The notes beneath the pieces are model-generated. The model saw nothing but the letters and a program-made list of their open reading frames with translations. It was not told the DNA's origin and did not search any database. This document shows positions 16,398 to 21,225 of a stretch of DNA of 37,561 bases, in pieces; positions within the stretch are counted from its first letter, which is position 1, and each line of letters starts with the position of its first letter. Origin of the DNA: Limosilactobacillus panis DSM 6035 (GTDB lineage: Bacteria; Bacillota; Bacilli; Lactobacillales; Lactobacillaceae); the NCBI RefSeq assembly GCF_001435935.1, contig NZ_AZGM01000044.1:1-37561 (forward strand). The letters run 5' to 3'. A program made the translations under genes and the position numbers.

Positions 16398-17357
16398 TTA
16401 ATTAATGATGTACTTAATCGTCGTTCCTTTGATTGCCGCAATCGCGTTGTTGGCCACAATCTTGCCCATTGCATCCCGGGCTTCGATTGAGGCGTTCCCG
16501 ATGTGGGGCGTCAAGATAACGTTATTAAGCTTCTTGTACTGGTCATCGACTTCTGGTTCCCGCTCGTAAACATCGAGCGCGGCACCGGCAATGTCTTTCT
16601 TCTGCAATGCTGTGAGGACAGCTGCTTCATTAATGACGGGGCCCCGGGCGCAGTTGACGAGGACGGCGGTCTTCTTCATTTCCGCCAGCTGGGCGCTATC
16701 GATCATGTGGTGCGTTTCATCAGTGAGTGGGCAGTGGAGGGTAACCACGTCGGCCTGCTTGAGCAATTCGTCTAGGCTGACATAGCCTGCAGAACAAGCG
16801 GCCTCCACTGCTGGACTTGCCTGATGCCGTTGGGTGTAAATAACCTTCATGTTAAAAGCGTGCATCCGCTTGGCAACCGCCTGACCAATGCTGCCCAGAC
16901 CAACGATGCCGAGGGTCTTGCCGGCAAGTTCAGGGCCCAGGAAGAAGAGTGGTGCCCAGCCATCAAAACCGATTGTCCGCATCCGGTGGTCACCTTCAAC
17001 GATCCGCCGCATCAGGGCGATTATTAAGCCGCAAGCAACTTCCGCCGTGGCGGTCGATGAAACAAACGGGGTATTCGTAACATCAATTCCCCGTTCACGG
17101 GCGTACTTAACGTCAATGTTATTGAAACCGGCCCCGAAGTTGGCAATCAATTTGAGCTGGGGGGCAGCGTTGATAACCGCTTGGTTGACCTGGGTAGAGA
17201 GCGGGGTGATGAGAACTTGGCAGTCATGAACGTTCTTGATCAATTCAGCGGTGGTGATCAAACCGTCACCATCGTAAACCGCAAAGTCAATTCCCGCCTT
17301 CTGCAAAAGCTCCGTTGCCACCGTTGGTAGTTTTGCCGATAGATATACTTTAGCCAT
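16398..17357 (-). CDS. D-isomer-specific 2-hydroxyacid dehydrogenase (GyaR/hydroxypyruvate reductase type)
   Basis: 319 residues. Rossmann loop GLGSIG (153-158), then an Arg/His-containing stretch (TQRH) after the second strand. Catalytic triad R238 (NCARGP), E267 (YEREPEV) and H285 (LTPHIGNAS). It oxidises or reduces D-2-hydroxy acids with NAD(P)H (glyoxylate, hydroxypyruvate or a branched keto acid). AGGAAGG lies 8 nt before the ATG. A perfect cre site lies just behind the -10, so carbon catabolite repression by CcpA is likely. Exact substrate uncertain. Confidence 0.88.
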   Translation of the reverse strand: MAKVYLSAKLPTVATELLQKAGIDFAVYDGDGLITTAELIKNVHDCQVLITPLSTQVNQAVINAAPQLKLIANFGAGFNNIDVKYARERGIDVTNTPFVSSTATAEVACGLIIALMRRIVEGDHRMRTIGFDGWAPLFFLGPELAGKTLGIVGLGSIGQAVAKRMHAFNMKVIYTQRHQASPAVEAACSAGYVSLDELLKQADVVTLHCPLTDETHHMIDSAQLAEMKKTAVLVNCARGPVINEAAVLTALQKKDIAGAALDVYEREPEVDDQYKKLNNVILTPHIGNASIEARDAMGKIVANNAIAAIKGTTIKYIIN

Positions 17358-17388
17358 AATCTTCGCCTTCCTAAATAATTATCAAGTA

Positions 17389-17413
17389 TGTAAGCGCTAA
17401 CAACTTCATTATA
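17389..17413 (-). promoter_or_regulatory. Promoter -10 and cre site of the D-2-hydroxyacid dehydrogenase gene
   Basis: TATAAT on the minus strand (17413-17408), then TGTTAGCGCTTACA (17402-17389), which fits the cre consensus TGWNANCGNTNWCA at every position. Its place at +1 suggests CcpA repression. Confidence 0.75.
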
Positions 17414-17454
17414 GTTCTTTTTCAGATAAAGGAGAAGATCGGCGGATAAACTTC

Positions 17455-18096
17455 TTAGATCACGTTTTGTTGTCCGGTTACGCAGATGGGAAGGAGTGGA
17501 CAATCGTTACAGCGGGGTTTTCTCGCCATACACCGGTAGCGGCCCCAGAAAATCATGCTGTGGTGGGCGTCCAGCCATTTTTCTTTAGGGACGGCCTCAC
17601 GCAATCGTTTCTCAATCGCTAAAACAGTGGCCTTGGGCGGGACCATGGCCAGTCGGCGGGCCACCCGGCTAACGTGGGTATCGACCGGAAAGGCGGGGAT
17701 GGCGAAACACTCGGCCATTACGACGTTGGCCACCTTACGTCCGACCCCGGGTAGGGAGGTCAACTCCTTCAGGGTTCGGGGAACTTTACCATTAAAGTCG
17801 GTGACGAGCTTCCGTGAACAGTTAACCAGGTACTTGGCCTTGTTATGGTAGAGGCCCAGCCGTTGGATGTAGGGCTCGACATCACCTGGTTCAGCAGCTG
17901 CCAGGTCCTGGGGAGTTGGGAAGCGGTCAAACAGGGCTGGTGTCAGGTTATTGACGGACTGGTCAGTAGACTGGGCACTGAGGATGACGGCCAAAAGGAA
18001 GTGGAAGTGGGTGTCGGCATAGAGGGTGGTCCCGGCATCAGGGTACTCGTGCCGCATCGTCTTAATTGCGTCATAAATTTCTTGATTGTTAAGCAT
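17455..18096 (-). CDS. nth: Endonuclease III (DNA glycosylase/AP lyase)
   Basis: 213 residues. Helix-hairpin-helix LPGVGRKVANVV with catalytic K121, and catalytic D139 in FPVDTHVSR. The [4Fe-4S] ligands are C189-x6-C196-x2-C199-x5-C205, exact family spacing. It removes oxidised pyrimidines in base-excision repair. TGGAGTG stands 10 nt before the ATG. No clear terminator separates it from the downstream dehydrogenase gene, so some read-through is possible. Confidence 0.96.
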   Translation of the reverse strand: MLNNQEIYDAIKTMRHEYPDAGTTLYADTHFHFLLAVILSAQSTDQSVNNLTPALFDRFPTPQDLAAAEPGDVEPYIQRLGLYHNKAKYLVNCSRKLVTDFNGKVPRTLKELTSLPGVGRKVANVVMAECFAIPAFPVDTHVSRVARRLAMVPPKATVLAIEKRLREAVPKEKWLDAHHSMIFWGRYRCMARKPRCNDCPLLPICVTGQQNVI

Positions 18097-18365
18097 TAAA
18101 AATCACTCCAAACGAACTAACTAGTCCCAGTTTACCCCTCAAATTAGTGAATTATTAGTAATTTTACCAATGAAAATTAATTTTTTATTCATTAGGGCCT
18201 GGTTGCCGGTCTGCTGGGCTTCCGCAAAATATTATTAGGACCCTGTTATTAAGCGAAAAGGCTTACAAATAAAATTAATATTTGACCATGGGCAGAACGG
18301 TTGGTAAAATAAATTAAAGCTTTTCTTATAATTCTAATACATTTTTAATTAAAGGAGGAAGAGTC
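18097..18365 (+). promoter_or_regulatory. Intergenic region with the amino-acid permease promoter
   Basis: A TATAAT (18327-18332) is followed by a 33-nt leader and AAAGGAGGAAG before the ATG at 18366. A weak -35 is TTGGTA (18301-18306, long spacing). The nth promoter should lie on the minus strand near 18110-18180 (AT-rich); nothing else is evident. Confidence 0.4.
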
Positions 18366-19799
18366 ATGAGTTTTTGGAAAACAATCACGCGAAAAGAAGA
18401 CCCGCGCGTTTACGAAAATAAAGATAGCCACTTAGTGCGATCATTAAAGGTTCGGGACTTCCTCGCCCTCGGTGTGGGGACGATTGTGTCGGCTTCCATT
18501 TTTACTCTTCCCGGTGAAGTGGCAGCGATGCATACGGGGCCAGCGGTAGCTATCTCATTTGTCGTTGCTGCCGTTGTTGCCGGTCTGGTGGCATTTGCTT
18601 ACGCTGAAATGGCGGCGGCCATGCCATTTGCCGGGTCCGCGTATTCTTGGATTAACGTTGTCTTTGGGGAGTTCTTCGGCTGGATCGCTGGATGGGCCCT
18701 GCTAGCAGAATACTTTATTGCCCTAGCCTTCGTTGGGGCCGGGCTCTCAGCCAACTTACGGGCCCTACTTGCCCCGGCGGGAATCAAGCTGCCGGCGTCT
18801 TTATCCAATGCCTTTGGGACTGAAGGTGGGGTCGTTGATCTGATTTCAGTGGTTGTTATTGCCCTGGTGGCCATCCTGATTGCCCACGGGGCTTCTAAGG
18901 CCGCCCGGGTGGAAACCCTCTTGGTCTGTTTAAAGGTTTTCGCCATCCTACTCTTCGTTGTTGTGGGGCTGACCGCTATTAAGACCAGCAACTACGTACC
19001 ATTTATCCCGAAGTACCACGAAACGGCTAACGGTCCGTTTGGTGGCTGGCAAGGGATTTATGCTGGTGTCTCGATGATTTTCCTCTCCTACATCGGTTTT
19101 GATTCGATTGCCGCTAACTCGGCAGAAGCCATCAACCCACAAAAGACGATGCCACGGGGGATCCTGGGTTCCTTGCTGATTGCCGTGGTCCTCTTCGTTT
19201 CCGTTGCCATGGTTTTGATGGGAGTTCTCCCTTACAGTAAGTACGCTAACAGTGCCGAACCAGTTGGGTTAGCACTGCGGGCCGCTGGTCACGGTGGCGT
19301 GGCCGTGGTTGTTCAGTCAATTGCCGTTGTGGGGATGTTTACCGCCCTGATTGGGATGAGCTTAGCTGGTTCTCGGTTGATCTACTCATTCGGTCGTGAC
19401 GGAATGCTGCCGAAGTGGATTGGTAAATTGGATAAGGCCGGCCGGCCAAACCGGGCCCTCTTGACACTGACGATTGTGGCCATTGTGATTGCTGCCTTCT
19501 TCCCGTTTGCCTTCTTATCTCAGCTGGTTTCTGCAGGGACTTTGATTGCCTTCATGTTTGTATCCCTGGGAATTTATGCCCTACGGAAGCGGGAAGGTAA
19601 GGACATCGCGGATCCATCCTTTAAGATGCCGTTCTACCCAGTGATGCCCGCACTTGGCTTTCTGGCCGCCTTGTTTGTGTTCATGGGGCTGGATTACCAG
19701 GCCAAGCTGTATGCCGGAATTTGGTTCGTCCTCGGGCTAGTAATCTACTTTGGATACGGGGTCCGGCACTCCTTCCTGGCAAAGAAAAATAAGAAGTAA
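18366..19799 (+). CDS. Cationic amino-acid transporter-like APC permease
   Basis: 477 residues with 12-13 membrane helices. The N-terminal segment RSLKVRDFLALGVGTIVSASIF followed by LPG, and FLSYIGFDSIAANSAEAINPQKTMPRGI (family core around TM6-7), place it in the cationic amino acid transporter (CAT/YfnA) branch of the APC superfamily. It imports amino acids by H+ symport or exchange; specificity is not clear from sequence. AAAGGAGG lies upstream. Monocistronic, with its own terminator. Confidence 0.9.
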   Translation: MSFWKTITRKEDPRVYENKDSHLVRSLKVRDFLALGVGTIVSASIFTLPGEVAAMHTGPAVAISFVVAAVVAGLVAFAYAEMAAAMPFAGSAYSWINVVFGEFFGWIAGWALLAEYFIALAFVGAGLSANLRALLAPAGIKLPASLSNAFGTEGGVVDLISVVVIALVAILIAHGASKAARVETLLVCLKVFAILLFVVVGLTAIKTSNYVPFIPKYHETANGPFGGWQGIYAGVSMIFLSYIGFDSIAANSAEAINPQKTMPRGILGSLLIAVVLFVSVAMVLMGVLPYSKYANSAEPVGLALRAAGHGGVAVVVQSIAVVGMFTALIGMSLAGSRLIYSFGRDGMLPKWIGKLDKAGRPNRALLTLTIVAIVIAAFFPFAFLSQLVSAGTLIAFMFVSLGIYALRKREGKDIADPSFKMPFYPVMPALGFLAALFVFMGLDYQAKLYAGIWFVLGLVIYFGYGVRHSFLAKKNKK

Positions 19800-19817
19800 T
19801 TACTGAATAAGGACAAG

Positions 19818-19853
19818 GCGACCGGTGGGGAAATCCTCCACGGTCGCTTTTTT
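19818..19853 (+). terminator. Terminator of the APC permease gene
   Basis: GCGACCGGTGGGG and CCTCCACGGTCGC arms (small bulges), then TTTTTT. Confidence 0.88.
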
Positions 19854-19863
19854 GCGCGCCGCC

Positions 19864-19893
19864 TTGCCTTGGTGAATTGATCTCGGTTATAAT
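19864..19893 (+). promoter_or_regulatory. Promoter of the tRNA-Thr gene
   Basis: TTGCCT (19864-19869), 18 nt, TATAAT (19888-19893), 6 nt before the tRNA. Confidence 0.65.
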
Positions 19894-19899
19894 TTAAGT

Positions 19900-19972
19900 G
19901 CCGTCTTAGCTCAGATAGGTAGAGCACATCCATGGTAAGGGTGACACGGCAGTTCAACTCTGCCAGACGGCT
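19900..19972 (+). tRNA. tRNA-Thr (anticodon GGU)
   Basis: A complete cloverleaf: acceptor GCCGTCT/AGACGGC, D stem GCTC/GAGC, anticodon stem CATCC/GGGTG (one G-U) with loop ATGGTAA (anticodon GGT, 19934-19936), a 4-nt variable loop, and T arm GGCAG-TTCAACT-CTGCC. Discriminator T. The 3' CCA is not encoded (CTA follows), so it must be added. A solitary tRNA with its own promoter and terminator. Confidence 0.92.
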
Positions 19973-19982
19973 CTAGTGAAAT

Positions 19983-20018
19983 GGGAGGACGCTGATATAA
20001 GGGCGTTCCTCTTTTTTT
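19983..20018 (+). terminator. Terminator of the tRNA-Thr transcript
   Basis: GAGGACGC and GCGTTCCTC arms (one bulged T), followed by seven T. Confidence 0.85.
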
Positions 20019-20025
20019 AAATCCT

Positions 20026-20066
20026 AAAAAAGCGCCCCAACCCCGGGTAAAGGGGATGGAGCGCTA
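20026..20066 (-). terminator. Terminator of the unit 1 toxin mRNA
   Basis: Read on the minus strand: AGCGCTCCATCCCC pairs with GGGGTTGGGGCGCT (imperfect), followed by TTTTTT. Confidence 0.8.
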
Positions 20067-20072
20067 GGGTCA

Positions 20073-20150
20073 CTACCCGAGCAACCACTTAATTAGGTGT
20101 TTAACGTGCTTACTAGGCACAATGATAATGATTAGCCAAATATGGCTCAT
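20073..20150 (-). CDS. Unit 1 small hydrophobic peptide, putative type I toxin
   Basis: A 25-residue frame too short for routine gene calling: MSHIWLIIII then VPSKHVKHLIKWLLG. Residues 4-11 are very hydrophobic; the rest is basic and amphipathic, suggesting membrane insertion. GGGGGTG lies 6 nt before the ATG but is paired in the hairpin TGGGG-GTGAA-CCCCA (20164-20150), so the ribosome site is sequestered. Codons 5-10 (20137-20122) repeat exactly the first 16 nt of the divergent small RNA at 20244, giving perfect antisense. Unit 2 encodes a homologue whose residues 11-24 differ at one position only, while most N-terminal residues differ. Size and membrane character resemble Fst/Ldr- or TisB-type toxins, but the sequence matches none that I know. 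Toxicity is inferred. Confidence 0.72.
   Translation of the reverse strand: MSHIWLIIIIVPSKHVKHLIKWLLG
20122..20137 (+). repeat. Unit 1 direct repeat, copy A (in toxin codons 5-10)
   Basis: ATGATAATGATTAGCC, identical to 20244-20259. Transcribed leftwards here, so the mRNA carries the complement of the small RNA's 5' end. Confidence 0.95.
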
Positions 20151-20208
20151 GGGGTTCACCCCCAGTTGCACTTACAATTTGGGATTGGTAGTCCCGGAGT
20201 GCTTACTC

Positions 20209-20237
20209 ATTGTATCATACTAATTTCATGCTATAAT
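20209..20237. promoter_or_regulatory. Unit 1 overlapping bidirectional promoter
   Basis: Plus strand: TTGTAT (20210-20215), 16 nt, TATAAT (20232-20237), start expected near 20244. Minus strand: ATTATA (20237-20232), 17 nt, TACAAT (20214-20209), start expected near 20202. The -35 of each is the complement of the other's -10, so the two transcriptions must compete. Confidence 0.7.
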
Positions 20238-20243
20238 GTAACT

Positions 20244-20259
20244 ATGATAATGATTAGCC
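20244..20259 (+). repeat. Unit 1 direct repeat, copy B (5' end of small RNA)
   Basis: ATGATAATGATTAGCC, exact copy of 20122-20137, placed 122 bp away. Confidence 0.95.
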
Positions 20260-20330
20260 GGAGTGCAAAATGGAATCAGTTGGTTACTTATTCCGAACCG
20301 GTTAGGGCGCTTAATAGGCGTCCTTTTTTA
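20244..20330 (+). ncRNA. Unit 1 antisense small RNA, putative antitoxin
   Basis: About 87 nt. Nucleotides 1-16 are perfectly complementary to toxin codons 5-10. Nucleotides 15-23 (CCGGAGTGC, 20258-20266) are complementary to the predicted first nine bases of the toxin mRNA (repeat at 20194-20202). Then comes a hairpin GGAAT/ATTCC (20272-20294) with loop CAGTTGGTTACTT, and a terminator stem (20305-20323) with six T. The start site is inferred from the TATAAT at 20232. Confidence 0.7.
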
Positions 20331-20399
20331 GTTTAATACGAAATTTAAAAATTGGTTGTTCGCTTTTTTTATCGGCATTGTAATTGAATTCTTCAACAG

Positions 20400-20437
20400 A
20401 AAAAGCGCCCTAACCCCGGTAAAAAGGATGGAGCGCT
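20400..20437 (-). terminator. Terminator of the unit 2 toxin mRNA
   Basis: Minus strand: AGCGCTCCATCC/GGTTAGGGCGCT arms with small mismatches, followed by TTTTT. Homologous to the unit 1 terminator. Confidence 0.75.
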
Positions 20438-20444
20438 AAGGTCA

Positions 20445-20522
20445 CTACCTGAGTAACCACTTAATTAGGCGTTTAACGTGCTTACTAGGCACAATCAAGA
20501 GTATTATGCACCAATGATGCAA
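20445..20522 (-). CDS. Unit 2 small hydrophobic peptide, putative type I toxin
   Basis: 25 residues from a TTG start, 8 nt after GGGAGG: (M)HHWCIILLI then VPSKHVKRLIKWLLR. It has the same length and frame as the unit 1 peptide. The C-terminal half is nearly identical, while the N-terminal half has different residues but keeps its hydrophobicity at positions 6-11. The ribosome site sits in a perfect hairpin TTGGGA-GGTG-TCCCAA (20538-20523). Codons 5-10 (20509-20494) are an exact copy of the first 16 nt of this unit's small RNA. A putative membrane-active toxin; function is inferred from architecture. Confidence 0.68.
   Translation of the reverse strand: MHHWCIILLIVPSKHVKRLIKWLLR
20494..20509 (+). 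repeat. Unit 2 direct repeat, copy A (in toxin codons 5-10)
   Basis: ATCAAGAGTATTATGC, identical to 20621-20636 and clearly different from the unit 1 repeat. Confidence 0.95.
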
Positions 20523-20584
20523 TTGGGACACCTCCCAACTTGCACATACTTGTAGGTTCGTTACGCCTAACAGTGTGCCTAATT

Positions 20585-20613
20585 ATTGTATCATGGATCC
20601 TTTATGATATAAT
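20585..20613. promoter_or_regulatory. Unit 2 overlapping bidirectional promoter
   Basis: Same geometry as unit 1: plus TTGTAT (20586-20591), 16 nt, TATAAT (20608-20613); minus ATTATA, 17 nt, TACAAT (20590-20585). The spacer sequence differs from unit 1 while the elements and distances are kept, supporting function. Confidence 0.7.
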
Positions 20614-20620
20614 TAGGTAC

Positions 20621-20636
20621 ATCAAGAGTATTATGC
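20621..20636 (+). repeat. Unit 2 direct repeat, copy B (5' end of small RNA)
   Basis: ATCAAGAGTATTATGC, exact copy of 20494-20509, placed 127 bp away. Confidence 0.95.
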
Positions 20637-20708
20637 CGGTGTGCAAAATGGCTTCAGCCCGTTACTTAAGCCGAACCGGTTGGGACGCTTAATAGGCGTC
20701 CTTTTTTA
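20621..20708 (+). ncRNA. Unit 2 antisense small RNA, putative antitoxin
   Basis: About 88 nt. The first 16 nt are antisense to toxin codons 5-10. GTGTGC (20639-20644) is complementary to the predicted mRNA 5' end (repeat at 20573-20578). Hairpin GGCTT/AAGCC (20650-20672) replaces unit 1's GGAAT/ATTCC by compensatory changes around the shared loop CAG...TTACTT. Terminator: perfect GGACGC/GCGTCC (20683-20701) with six T. Confidence 0.72.
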
Positions 20709-20777
20709 GTTTAATGCGAAATTTAAAAATTGGTTGTTCGTCTTTTATATCGGCATTATAATTGAATTCTTCAACAG

Positions 20778-20814
20778 AAAAAGCGCCCCACCCCTGATAA
20801 GGGGATAGGGTGCT
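20778..20814 (-). terminator. Terminator remnant of unit 3
   Basis: Minus-strand stem AGCACCCTATCCCC/GGGGTGGGGCGCT (loosely paired) followed by TTTTT; homologous to units 1 and 2. Confidence 0.6.
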
Positions 20815-20821
20815 AAGGTTA

Positions 20822-20899
20822 CTACCTGAGTAACTATTTAAATAGGCATTTAACGTGTTTACTGGGTACTATAAAGATGAATGGTCAAAAATGACTCAT
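20822..20899 (-). pseudogene. Unit 3 decayed toxin gene
   Basis: The frame is collinear with the other units (26 codons: MSHF, stop, PFIFIVPSKHVKCLFK, stop, LLR). Codons 5 and 22, both Trp in unit 1 (codon 22 also in unit 2), are TGA and TAG. The upstream ribosome site and its hairpin are lost. The direct-repeat copies (20871-20886 and 20986-21001) match at only 11 of 16 positions. Confidence 0.75.
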
Positions 20900-20985
20900 G
20901 ATGTTTTCACCACTTTATTGTACATTTTCGGGAGTGATTAAGTTCCAGTGAGCAATAATTAGTGTGCCATGATATAATAAATTGT

Positions 20986-21078
20986 ATGAAGATGATTAGC
21001 TGGTGTGCAAGATGGCTTCAGTTGATTACTTGAGCCGCACTGATGGGTGAGACAGAACTAGCTTGCTAGTTTGTTTTT
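20986..21078 (+). other. Unit 3 relic of the antisense RNA gene
   Basis: It retains GGTGTGC (21002-21008), the GGCTT/GAGCC hairpin (21014-21036) and a new terminator hairpin AACTAGC-TT-GCTAGTT (21056-21071) with TGTTTTT. The -10 TATAAT (20973-20978) is kept, but about 24 bp holding the -35 and the opposing -10 is missing, so expression is doubtful. Confidence 0.5.
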
Positions 21079-21116
21079 CGATAACCCCCGTCGAAGCAAA
21101 GTAAGTCTTTAGAAAG

Positions 21117-21168
21117 CACAAAGAGGGCTCTAGTGTTCGGATTTTCCGAATGCTAGAGCCCCTTTGTG
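21117..21168. repeat. Long near-perfect palindrome
   Basis: Arms 21117-21140 and 21146-21168 pair over 23 bp (two G-U pairs, one bulged A) around the loop ATTTT; the core is GGGCTCTAG/CTAGAGCCC. There is no long T tract, so it is a weak terminator at best. It separates the cassette array from the sugar locus. Confidence 0.7.
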
Positions 21169-21192
21169 TACTGCACTGTAGCATTTTTGATT

Positions 21193-21223
21193 ATAAAGGA
21201 GCCTTATGTCACAGCTCCTTTAT
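21193..21223 (-). terminator. Terminator-like hairpin after the GPH symporter gene
   Basis: ATAAAGGAGC/GCTCCTTTAT, 10 bp, directly behind the symporter stop on the minus strand, followed by AATCAAAAATG. The loop contains GCTGTGACATAAG (minus strand), which recurs at 37511-37523. Confidence 0.6.
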
Positions 21224-21225
21224 AT

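Larger units (their letters stand above)
20026..21080. repeat. Three tandem ~370-bp toxin-antitoxin-like cassettes
   Basis: Units begin at about 20026, 20400 and 20778. Each contains, left to right, a minus-strand terminator, a minus-strand 26-codon frame, its leader, an overlapping bidirectional promoter, a plus-strand small RNA and a plus-strand terminator. Units 1 and 2 also share the downstream spacer (AAATTTAAAAATTGGTTGTTCG and onward) up to the next unit. Conserved blocks (VPSKHVKxLIKWLL coding, RNA hairpin, terminators) alternate with unit-specific blocks (the 16-bp direct repeat and the leader). Confidence 0.9.

Noticed and set aside
19900-19972. tRNA 3' end as a phage or island attachment site
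   Set aside because: No integrase and no second copy of the tRNA 3' end seen in the window.
20142-20336. 64-codon plus-strand frame through unit 1
   Set aside because: It runs across the promoter and terminator of the small RNA and is not conserved in unit 2.
20073-20522. Assignment of the peptides to the Fst/Ldr family
   Set aside because: Size is similar, but the Pro-to-Trp spacing and the basic C-terminal half do not follow the Fst pattern, and the gene pair is divergent, not convergent.
20026-21080. Array considered as a CRISPR or Cas-guide locus
   Set aside because: Only three long units, no short regularly spaced repeats and no cas genes; paired direct repeats, divergent transcripts and 25-codon frames fit toxin-antitoxin better.
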